This document shows positions 1 to 5,478 of a DNA stretch of 7,046 nt, piece after piece. The notes under the pieces were generated by a model. That model was not told the DNA's origin and did not search any database. It saw only the letters and a program-made list of their open reading frames with translations. This DNA comes from an uncultured Veillonella sp. (GTDB lineage: Bacteria > Bacillota > Negativicutes > Veillonellales > Veillonellaceae), in assembly GCA_959608595.1 (NCBI GenBank), contig CAUHTB010000033.1, positions 1 to 7,046 on the forward strand. The letters are read 5' to 3'. Each line of letters begins with the position of its first letter. Positions within the stretch are counted from its first letter, which is position 1. A program made the position numbers and the translations under genes.

Positions 1-663
1 GGCGTGGAAGGCGGCTTGTCTATCGATGCAGGTGCCGCAGTGGCCACATGGTTTGTCGCCACCTTCGTAGCAGGACCATGTTAGGTGGTATGGGACGCCA
101 AGTCGTAGGCCTTCTTTTACGACGTCTGCTTTATTATGGTTGATGAATGGTGCTTCTAAGGAGCATTCTTTACCGGATCCTTCGAAGATAGCATCGCCCA
201 TGGATTTATAGAAGTGTTCTGTACAATCTGGGTATGCATTACCAGCCGCATCATCGCTATGGGCACCGTAGTAGATATAGCCGCAGCCTAGAGATAAGGC
301 TAAGGAAGCCGCTGCAGATAGGAATAGACCATTTCTAAATGGCACATAGGTGCTAACCGTACCTTCCCCTTCTGTTTCTTGTTGTTCCTTGTATGAACCT
401 TGAGGTATTGCCTCTGTGGATTGAGTCAATAAAGAGCAATTGCTGAAGGCAAACAATTTAGTGACATCCATCGTTTTACCTTCAATTCCATAATAAGCGA
501 GAATAGATGTAGCAGACTCTAGTTCTTTACTATGTTTTTGACCATATTGAATGGATAACGGTACTACATTGTCTTTGCCAAATCTTTCAATAGCTAGCGC
601 TAAACATGTAGTACTATCTACCCCACCGCTGAATAAGACAACAGCCTTTTGTTTTTGTGCCAT
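1..663 (-). CDS. queC: 7-cyano-7-deazaguanine synthase QueC (3' end cut by window edge)
   Basis: QueC converts 7-carboxy-7-deazaguanine to preQ0 with ATP and ammonia, a cytoplasmic step in queuosine tRNA modification. My translation begins MAQKQKAVVLFSGGVDS. The SGGVDS motif at residues 12-17 is the ATP-pyrophosphatase P-loop of this family. Near the C-terminus are C198, C206, C209 and C212 in the CX7CX2CX2C zinc-site pattern typical of QueC, followed by IDRQAAFHA. The 221 visible codons are open at the window edge. Known QueC proteins are about 220-231 residues, so only a few residues should be missing. The ATG at 661-663 is preceded by AGGAG (669-673) with a 5-base spacer. The gene lies 68 bases downstream of the exonuclease gene. 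No other que gene is in view; queD, queE or queF could lie beyond the left edge. The assignment is secure. Confidence 0.96.
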   Translation of the reverse strand, partial: MAQKQKAVVLFSGGVDSTTCLALAIERFGKDNVVPLSIQYGQKHSKELESATSILAYYGIEGKTMDVTKLFAFSNCSLLTQSTEAIPQGSYKEQQETEGEGTVSTYVPFRNGLFLSAAASLALSLGCGYIYYGAHSDDAAGNAYPDCTEHFYKSMGDAIFEGSGKECSLEAPFINHNKADVVKEGLRLGVPYHLTWSCYEGGDKPCGHCGTCIDRQAAFHA

Positions 664-686
664 AAGGTCTCCTTTCACCAATTACA

Positions 687-712
687 ACAGCCCCATCCTG
701 AGATGAGGCTGT
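687..712 (-). terminator. Hairpin between exonuclease III gene and queC, possible weak terminator
   Basis: An 11-base stem (687-697 with 702-712) and a 4-base loop form in the minus-strand RNA, with one G-U pair. On the plus strand that position is a C-A mismatch, which favours function in minus-strand RNA. It lies 19 bases past the exonuclease stop codon. No U-run follows (the RNA continues UGUAAUUGG), so it is either a poor intrinsic terminator or a leader or processing structure in front of queC. Confidence 0.5.
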
Positions 713-714
713 AG

Positions 715-720
715 ATTATA
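715..720 (-). promoter_or_regulatory. Possible queC -10 box (weak)
   Basis: TATAAT lies on the minus strand in the gap before queC. No convincing -35 box sits 16-18 bases upstream, and the predicted start would fall inside the hairpin at 687-712. It may be chance in AT-rich DNA; queC could instead be read through from the exonuclease gene. Confidence 0.2.
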
Positions 721-731
721 CTTTCAATATA

Positions 732-1487
732 TTATAAATCGATATCTAATTCTACTGGGCAGTGATCAGAGCCAAAGATTTGTTGGTGAATCTTCGCTTC
801 TTGAATTTTGTCGTCAAGACGTTTAGAGGTGATGAAGTAGTCAATTCTCCATCCTGTATTCCGTTCACGAGCTTTGCCCATGTAGGACCACCAACTATAT
901 TGCTCAGTTGCATCTGGATAGAGGTGACGGAACGTATCTGTGAAACCAGCACCTAAGAGCTCTGTCATTTTTGCACGTTCTTCGTCGGAGAAGCCTGCAT
1001 TTTTACGATTTGTCTTAGGGTTTTTAAGGTCTATTTCTTGATGGGCTACGTTAAGGTCACCACAGAGAATAACTGGTTTTTTCTTATCTAATTCAAGCAA
1101 ATAGTTACGGAATGCATCTTCCCAAGTCATACGGTACTCAAGACGAGCCAATTCACGTTGGCTATTTGGCGTATAGCAGCATACTAAATAGAAATTATCA
1201 TATTCAGCAGTAATAACACGGCCCTCTTGATCGTGTTCTTCAATGCCAATACCGTTAGTTACGGACAACGGTTTAATACGCGTGAATACAGCCGTACCAC
1301 TATAGCCTTTTTTCACAGCGCTATTCCAATATTGCTCATAGCCTGGCAATTCCAAAGAAATTTGATCAGGTTGCAATTTTGTTTCTTGTAAACAGAAAAT
1401 ATCCGCATCCAGTTCGTTAAAGGATTCCATAAAACCCTTCGTTACAGCGGCACGAAGGCCGTTTACATTCCAAGAAATTAATTTCAA
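732..1487 (-). CDS. exoA: Exodeoxyribonuclease III (AP endonuclease, ExoA/XthA family)
   Basis: This Mg2+-dependent enzyme cleaves DNA 5' of abasic sites and removes 3' blocking groups in base excision repair. At 251 residues it is full length for the family. All landmarks of the exonuclease-endonuclease-phosphatase fold are present: N8 in SWNVNG, E35 in LQETK, Y105 in CYTPN, D144 and N146 in GDLNVAH, D216 in WRIDYF, and D241-H242 in the terminal GSDHCPVE. The start codon is TTG (1485-1487), not ATG: the in-frame codon two upstream is a stop, and AGGAG (1494-1498) lies 6 bases before the TTG. It probably has its own promoter at 1524-1552. Both exoA and xth names are used for this family; the function is secure, the symbol is a convention. 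Confidence 0.96.
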   Translation of the reverse strand: MKLISWNVNGLRAAVTKGFMESFNELDADIFCLQETKLQPDQISLELPGYEQYWNSAVKKGYSGTAVFTRIKPLSVTNGIGIEEHDQEGRVITAEYDNFYLVCCYTPNSQRELARLEYRMTWEDAFRNYLLELDKKKPVILCGDLNVAHQEIDLKNPKTNRKNAGFSDEERAKMTELLGAGFTDTFRHLYPDATEQYSWWSYMGKARERNTGWRIDYFITSKRLDDKIQEAKIHQQIFGSDHCPVELDIDL

Positions 1488-1493
1488 TGCTTA

Positions 1494-1498
1494 CTCCT
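1494..1498 (-). promoter_or_regulatory. Ribosome binding site that fixes the TTG start
   Basis: AGGAG on the minus strand lies 6 bases before the TTG at 1485-1487. There is no ATG or GTG at the right place, and an in-frame stop lies between this site and the TTG, so translation must begin at TTG to give the conserved MKLISWNVNG N-terminus. Confidence 0.85.
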
Positions 1499-1523
1499 TA
1501 TTCTAATAATACTTTTACATAAT

Positions 1524-1552
1524 AATATAGTTTGTGAAAGCCTCTATTTCAA
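1524..1552 (-). promoter_or_regulatory. Predicted sigma-70-type promoter for exonuclease III gene
   Basis: On the minus strand, TTGAAA (1547-1552) and TATATT (1524-1529) are separated by exactly 17 bases. The predicted start near 1517 gives a leader of about 30 bases. The match is good, but the region is AT-rich. Confidence 0.55.
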
Positions 1553-1636
1553 CATTTACCTTATATTTCAAAAATATTCTTATTTATACTAGCAATTATA
1601 GTGTGTTATACAGTTCAGCCAGAAAGTTGTACATTA

Positions 1637-1861
1637 CTATTGTTTGTGTTTCTTTGCATGTCTTGCTTCCGCACGAGCCTTTCGAGCGTTTTCGTTTGCT
1701 TTAAGATCACTTTCACGTTTTTCACGGAAATAATTAGCTATGGAAGATAAAACAAGAATTACCAACACCGTAACATTAAACATGCCGGGCCCGAAGGTAT
1801 AGATGTGATAACACAAATAACCAAACGCAACAAGGGTTAGTAGATGTTTTAAAATTTTCAT
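1637..1861 (-). CDS. Small two-helix membrane protein of unknown function
   Basis: This 74-residue protein is not one I recognise. Residues 7-22 and 28-44 are hydrophobic and look like two membrane segments joined by a short FGPG turn. The remaining tail (45-74) is highly charged and rich in Lys, Arg, Ala and Glu, probably a cytoplasmic helix. It starts at ATG 1859-1861 behind AGGAGG (1866-1871), with only 13 bases between it and the sulfurtransferase stop, so the two genes should share a transcript. The good ribosome binding site and tight spacing argue that it is real. The context alone does not show a role in sulfur metabolism. Confidence 0.75.
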   Translation of the reverse strand: MKILKHLLTLVAFGYLCYHIYTFGPGMFNVTVLVILVLSSIANYFREKRESDLKANENARKARAEARHAKKHKQ

Positions 1862-1874
1862 TTGCCCTCCTGTA

Positions 1875-2693
1875 TTATCGTAATGTTTCTACACCAGTCT
1901 TAAGTGGGAAACCGTCATAGGTTACCCAATCACTAGAGCTACCAACATATAAAGCCGATTCAAGCCCTACTTCGCTCATAGTTAACAGAGCATTACAAGC
2001 GGTTACCCCTGAGCCACAGTAAGTCACAACAGGTCTATTTTGGTAGATTTCATTATAGTACTCGGCTTCTAAATCTTTTACAGACTTAGGCCCATCTACG
2101 GTATAACCACTTTCATAAAAATGATTAACAGCACCAGGAATGTGACCAGTCATGCCATCCATCGTATCCACTTGAGACCCATCGTAGCGGAACGGTGCAC
2201 GAGCATCAATGATAACATGATCGCCGCTTTCACTAGCCTTGAGAACCTCATCACGACTCATAACCATATGCGTTTGCAATTCATAGTTAAAAACGGAAGG
2301 TTCTGTAGGTAATGGAGTCGGCTCTTTAGTTAAAAGATGACCCTCCTTGACCCAACGTTCAATGCCACCGGACAATACGCGTACATCCGTTAAGCCCATG
2401 TAGCGCAACGTCCACCAAAGGCGGCCCGCCAAGAAAAGCCAAGAGTCGTATACGACAACCTTGGAATTGCGAGTAATACCATAAGACTCAAATGTATGAG
2501 CCAACTGTTCCATATCTGGCAACGGATGACGACCACCATGTTCGCCTAAAGGTCCTGTTAAATCTTTATTTAAATCTACTGGATAAGAACCTTGAATATG
2601 ACCTACTTTATAATCTTGATAACCTCGAGCATCTAAAATGATGACCTCGTCGAGACAAGCTAATAATTCTTTAGGAGTGATAAAATTTGACAT
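1875..2693 (-). CDS. sseA: Two-domain rhodanese-family sulfurtransferase, likely 3-mercaptopyruvate type
   Basis: The enzyme moves a sulfane sulfur from a donor (3-mercaptopyruvate or thiosulfate) to a thiol acceptor or cyanide through a cysteine persulfide. At 272 residues it has the usual tandem layout. The N-terminal rhodanese domain (about 1-120) is catalytically silent, with VYDSW where the active-site loop would be. The C-terminal domain (about 145-270) carries C226 in the loop CGSGVTA. In this family CG(S/T)GVT loops mark 3-mercaptopyruvate sulfurtransferases, while thiosulfate sulfurtransferases usually have CRKGVT. The conserved segments DAR, GHIPGAVN and the final SSSDW are also visible. 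ATG 2691-2693 follows AGGAG (2700-2704) at 6 bases. It leads a two-gene unit with the small membrane protein. The family is secure; the donor preference is inferred from the loop. Confidence 0.93.
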   Translation of the reverse strand: MSNFITPKELLACLDEVIILDARGYQDYKVGHIQGSYPVDLNKDLTGPLGEHGGRHPLPDMEQLAHTFESYGITRNSKVVVYDSWLFLAGRLWWTLRYMGLTDVRVLSGGIERWVKEGHLLTKEPTPLPTEPSVFNYELQTHMVMSRDEVLKASESGDHVIIDARAPFRYDGSQVDTMDGMTGHIPGAVNHFYESGYTVDGPKSVKDLEAEYYNEIYQNRPVVTYCGSGVTACNALLTMSEVGLESALYVGSSSDWVTYDGFPLKTGVETLR

Positions 2694-2743
2694 GTTGTAC
2701 TCCTTTCATTGATTATATCGAAAAATACAAATTTGATAATATT

Positions 2744-2772
2744 ATTATATAACGATATGAAAGTATGGACAA
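2744..2772 (-). promoter_or_regulatory. Predicted promoter of the sulfurtransferase unit
   Basis: TTGTCC (2767-2772) and TATAAT (2744-2749) on the minus strand are 17 bases apart, giving a leader of about 45 bases. A second candidate, TTATCA (2734-2739) with TATAAT (2712-2717) at 16 bases, would start transcription almost in the ribosome binding site and is less likely. Confidence 0.5.
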
Positions 2773-2850
2773 TGAATATCAAAATATAATTTAAACAATG
2801 CTTATATATGTACTAATAGTTCTTATACATCATAAACATCCTATCCATAC

Positions 2851-2888
2851 AAATAAAAGGTATGCCTATATTACATTATAGGCATACC
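2851..2888 (-). terminator. Intrinsic terminator of the zinc-ribbon membrane protein gene
   Basis: A perfect 12-base stem (2859-2870 with 2877-2888) and a 6-base loop are followed, on the minus strand, by TTTTATTT. It lies 24 bases past the stop codon at 2913. Confidence 0.9.
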
Positions 2889-2912
2889 CATATATAACTT
2901 GATGTATTTTAA

Positions 2913-3365
2913 TTATAAAAGAAAAGAATTTCCACAACGTAAACATACATATGTATGCTCCCAGTCACGACGTAATCCTGGATATGTGTCTCTATTCCAT
3001 ACATAACGTTGATATGTTTTGTAGATTAACAACGCATAGGCACCAAAATAAATAATCAGTGAAGCCTCATGTTTACTTAGACCCGAGATCCAAAGTAATA
3101 ATACGAGACCAAATTGAATCGCAATCCACCACTTTAAAATATATGTAGCAATTGATTTTTTCATTGGAGGTTTTGCCATCATAGAAAGTGCTGTTTGTTG
3201 CGTACCTACAGTATTGCCAATACCAACACCTACTCGACCACCAGCCCCAATACCTACACCTGTAGTTACCCCATTTACATTAGAAAAACCACCTGCATAA
3301 GCAATATTATAACTTTGAATATTCTCTGACTGACAATAAGGACACACGTATGCATTCTCGCTCAT
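2913..3365 (-). CDS. Membrane protein with glycine-rich segment and a CxxC pair at each end
   Basis: I do not recognise a named family for this 150-residue protein. It opens with C8-P-Y-C11 in a zinc-ribbon setting (YVCPYCQSEN). A Gly/Val-rich low-complexity stretch (about 25-54) follows, then two hydrophobic segments (about 72-95 and 101-117), and the protein ends with C141-L-R-C144 (YVCLRCGNSF). Two membrane crossings would put both ends on the same side, so the two cysteine pairs could form one zinc ribbon. ATG 3363-3365 has AGGAG (3374-3378) at 8 bases. It appears monocistronic, with a predicted promoter just upstream and a strong terminator downstream. The coding call is firm; the function is unknown. 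Confidence 0.85.
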   Translation of the reverse strand: MSENAYVCPYCQSENIQSYNIAYAGGFSNVNGVTTGVGIGAGGRVGVGIGNTVGTQQTALSMMAKPPMKKSIATYILKWWIAIQFGLVLLLWISGLSKHEASLIIYFGAYALLIYKTYQRYVWNRDTYPGLRRDWEHTYVCLRCGNSFLL

Positions 3366-3393
3366 AATTCTCTCTCCTATTATATCTCAACAT

Positions 3394-3399
3394 ATTATA
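3394..3399 (-). promoter_or_regulatory. Predicted -10 box for the zinc-ribbon membrane protein gene
   Basis: TATAAT on the minus strand would start transcription near 3387 and give a leader of about 22 bases. The matching -35 position holds only TTCTAA, a weak fit. The upstream gene ends in a terminator at 3462-3490, so a promoter is expected in this gap. Confidence 0.4.
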
Positions 3400-3461
3400 A
3401 TAGTTTATATCCTACTTAGAATTAATGAGAAAGTAATGAGAGTCACAATATTTTTAAGGCT

Positions 3462-3490
3462 AAAAAAGCCTCTATCATGGATAGAGACTT
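3462..3490 (-). terminator. Intrinsic terminator of the secreted-protein gene
   Basis: In the minus-strand RNA an 11-base stem (3480-3490 with 3466-3476, one G-U pair) and a 3-base loop run into six U residues (3462-3467). It lies 8 bases past the stop codon at 3499. Confidence 0.88.
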
Positions 3491-3498
3491 TCTCGTAA

Positions 3499-4044
3499 TT
3501 AAAAGGTAACTTTATAATATTGTTTAAATGCCTTTACTGAGAGAATATATCCACTTGAAGTTGCATCAACTTTGATATTTTCAGCTGTCTTAATTGGATT
3601 TCCAGAGTATATCTCCTTCCCATTAAAGTCATAAATAGCACTAACTTTAAGGCTATTTACAATTCCCGAATCTTTTAACTTTGCTTTTTTTACGGTAGAC
3701 TTAACCTTTTCTGAAGTATACGGCATTTTTGATAAGTTATTCCTTTTTATTATGCCTTCTATGGACTTATTATAATCATAATCGGCTATAACATTGCCTT
3801 CACCAATATACTTATCTTTCTTATCAACTGTATATACCTTAAATTTTAAAGTATATTTTGGAGGGTTATAAAGTGTACTTTGTATAGAGTTTAAATCGAG
3901 ATACACATCAACACTACTGCTATGCCGCTCACGCCAAAACTGTGGTGAATTTTGTAATTCACCTAAAGAAATGGCAAATGTTGCACTGGAAATACAAACA
4001 AAAGTAACAATTAAAGTAAATAGTCTCATAAGACGTAACAACAT
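3499..4044 (-). CDS. Predicted secreted protein of unknown function
   Basis: The 181-residue product starts with a typical signal peptide: basic residues (MLLRLMR), a hydrophobic core, and a likely signal peptidase I site after ATFA near residue 24. No lipobox cysteine is present. The mature part, about 157 residues, begins around FWRERHSSSVDVYLDLNSI, followed by alternating short strands and lysine-rich stretches. The W...VYLDLNSI opening recalls small surface-adhesin-E-like domains, but this is a tentative resemblance. ATG 4042-4044 follows AGAGGA with about 8 bases of spacing; a second Met at residue 6 would keep the signal peptide. The gene sits just after the methyltransferase terminator with no clear promoter of its own, and ends in its own terminator. 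It is AT-rich like the restriction-modification genes. Confidence 0.8.
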   Translation of the reverse strand: MLLRLMRLFTLIVTFVCISSATFAISLGELQNSPQFWRERHSSSVDVYLDLNSIQSTLYNPPKYTLKFKVYTVDKKDKYIGEGNVIADYDYNKSIEGIIKRNNLSKMPYTSEKVKSTVKKAKLKDSGIVNSLKVSAIYDFNGKEIYSGNPIKTAENIKVDATSSGYILSVKAFKQYYKVTF

Positions 4045-4065
4045 AAATTATCCTCTCTCAACACT

Positions 4066-4097
4066 AAAGAAAAGGAGCTCTAATCTAGAGCTCCTTT
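4066..4097 (-). terminator. Intrinsic terminator of the methyltransferase gene
   Basis: A perfect 10-base stem (4071-4080 with 4088-4097) and a 7-base loop are followed on the minus strand by TTTTCTTT. It begins one base after the methyltransferase stop codon and ends 22 bases before the next start codon. Confidence 0.88.
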
Positions 4098-4098
4098 A

Positions 4099-5394
4099 TT
4101 AGATATCATCAATCTTTTGAAGCTCATCACCTATACGTTTAACGATGCCTGTCACAAGTGCATTTCCCATAAAGAACATACGCATACGATCAGATACCTC
4201 TACTACTTCACCTTTTGCGTTACGTTTATAGCGAGTCCAGTCATCAGGAAAATCTTGTAAACGCTCAGCTTCAATAGGAGTAATGAGACGATATTTACCA
4301 TCAATTTTCAAAAGATGTGTAGAGCGATTTACACTACCTTCAGAAGTAAGCATTGTTCGTCCTGGTAAATCAAGAGAGTCATATTCACTCATACCGCCTT
4401 CAGAGAAAGTATAAGTATGTCCATTAGCTGCAGTCCGTGTAATTTTCTTAGGTCCACGGAGATATTTAAACTTCTCTAATTTTTCACCATCAATATAATA
4501 CTCTTCCGGCACTTGATCAGGTGAGACCACAATCTCTTTCATTGGTATTGGTTCTTCATCACCTTTAGGTTCAGTTTCAATCGTATAATAGTACCCGTTT
4601 GTCATGAGGCCAGAGTTCCACATTTTACCATCTGAGAAGTTTGCAGAAACTTCAGCAATATCCTCATCAAGCTTATTTGCATTAAAACGTTTCTTAACTG
4701 CTTCACCTTTAACAGAGAATTGACGAGCAAAAAGCCCATCTTTAAAGATATAAGATGTGTAACAAGCTAAACGAGTATCTAAATCGGCATCAGTAGGCAA
4801 TGTGGCTTCGTATTTAGTATGTAATCGTTTTCCCCACTTTGTATCATTTCTAAATACAAAGAAGAACACACGACGTCTCCGTTGTGCACGACCATAATCA
4901 GCAGCATTGATAACACGCCATTCTACAGAATAGCCCAATTGGTTAAAAGCCGCTAGCATAATCGCAAAGTCACGACCACGTTGGTTGGAAGGAGCCTTCA
5001 ATAAACGGTCAACATTTTCTAAAACCAAATACTTAGGTCTAATTACCTCAGTAGCACGGATAATTTCCCAGAAAAGAACGCCTTTTTTCCCTTCAATTCC
5101 AAGCTCATTTTTTTTACTACGTGCAACAGAATAGTCTTGGCATGGAAAGCCCCCAACAATCATATCTACACCATTGGCTTTCATTTCCTCAAACTTTTCA
5201 TTAGGAATTAAAGCTACATCAATTGGAATATGTTCCATATCAGGAAATCTATATAAACCTACTTCATAGGCATCTTGTGTCTTACGAGATGGTTCATATT
5301 GGTTTGAATATAGCGTTTGAAAAACTTCTTTAGATGAATTTTCTAAACCTACTATAAAACCTCCAACACCATCAAACATGGAGAATATTTTCAT
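4099..5394 (-). CDS. C5-cytosine DNA methyltransferase, modification half of a Sau3AI-like system
   Basis: The enzyme moves a methyl group from S-adenosylmethionine to carbon 5 of cytosine, shielding host DNA from the neighbouring endonuclease. The 431 residues show the family motifs in order: motif I FDGVGGF (7-13), motif IV with catalytic C85 in GGFPCQ, motif VI ENV (126-128), motif VIII QRRRR (171-175), a target-recognition region of about 185-345, then RLQDFPDDW (378-386) and motif X MGNALV (409-414). Motif X differs from the more usual GN(S/A)VP. Target GATC, product GATm5C, is inferred from the Sau3AI-like partner and from GATC sites in its promoter; it cannot be read from the motifs. 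ATG 5392-5394 follows AAGGGG (5402-5407) at 7 bases. It lies 84 bases downstream of the endonuclease gene, with its own promoter in the gap. Confidence 0.95.
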   Translation of the reverse strand: MKIFSMFDGVGGFIVGLENSSKEVFQTLYSNQYEPSRKTQDAYEVGLYRFPDMEHIPIDVALIPNEKFEEMKANGVDMIVGGFPCQDYSVARSKKNELGIEGKKGVLFWEIIRATEVIRPKYLVLENVDRLLKAPSNQRGRDFAIMLAAFNQLGYSVEWRVINAADYGRAQRRRRVFFFVFRNDTKWGKRLHTKYEATLPTDADLDTRLACYTSYIFKDGLFARQFSVKGEAVKKRFNANKLDEDIAEVSANFSDGKMWNSGLMTNGYYYTIETEPKGDEEPIPMKEIVVSPDQVPEEYYIDGEKLEKFKYLRGPKKITRTAANGHTYTFSEGGMSEYDSLDLPGRTMLTSEGSVNRSTHLLKIDGKYRLITPIEAERLQDFPDDWTRYKRNAKGEVVEVSDRMRMFFMGNALVTGIVKRIGDELQKIDDI

Positions 5395-5401
5395 TACTTT
5401 A

Positions 5402-5407
5402 CCCCTT
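5402..5407 (-). promoter_or_regulatory. Ribosome binding site of the methyltransferase gene
   Basis: AAGGGG on the minus strand, 7 bases before the ATG at 5392-5394. It supports this start, which also gives the expected short lead into motif I (MKIFSMFDGVGG). Confidence 0.75.
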
Positions 5408-5424
5408 AATCAATCACCTTCATA

Positions 5425-5466
5425 GATCACTATTATAGCAGAATTTCCATAAAAGATCAAGATCAA
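5425..5466 (-). promoter_or_regulatory. Methyltransferase promoter overlapped by three GATC sites
   Basis: On the minus strand, a -35 box TTGATC (5455-5460) and a -10 box TATAAT (5432-5437) are exactly 17 bases apart, with an extended -10 TG (5439-5440). The -35 contains GATC (5455-5458). The predicted transcription start (about 5425-5427) falls in a second GATC (5425-5428). A third GATC (5461-5464) lies immediately upstream of the -35. The promoter itself is strongly supported; its control by methylation is inference. Confidence 0.8.
5455..5466 (-). repeat. Tandem 6-base repeat TTGATC x2 at the -35 region
   Basis: Two TTGATC units lie head to tail on the minus strand. The promoter-proximal unit serves as the -35 box. 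The distal unit also joins an odd palindrome, ATCAA-T-TTGAT (5462-5472), which could be a protein-binding half-site arrangement. No gene for a separate controller (C) protein is seen nearby. Confidence 0.6.
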
Positions 5467-5478
5467 ATTGATTTTCTA

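Noticed and set aside
664..731. preQ1 riboswitch upstream of queC
   Set aside because: The gap is only 68 bases and contains one simple hairpin; I cannot match the preQ1 class I pseudoknot pattern or class II features.
762..956. Plus-strand reading frame inside the exonuclease gene
   Set aside because: It lies opposite a well-conserved gene and its product shows no domain; it is a shadow frame. The same holds for the plus-strand frames at 2121-2312, 5915-6232 and 6193-6420, and the minus-strand frame at 752-952.
2694..2858. Small gene or RNA in the AT-rich gap upstream of the sulfurtransferase
   Set aside because: Only promoter-like boxes and the neighbouring terminator are visible; no frame has a ribosome binding site and reasonable length.
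5395..5478. Gene for a controller (C) protein or a very-short-patch repair (Vsr) enzyme in the restriction-modification locus
   Set aside because: The gap is too short for either gene, and none of the neighbouring genes has a helix-turn-helix or Vsr-like sequence.
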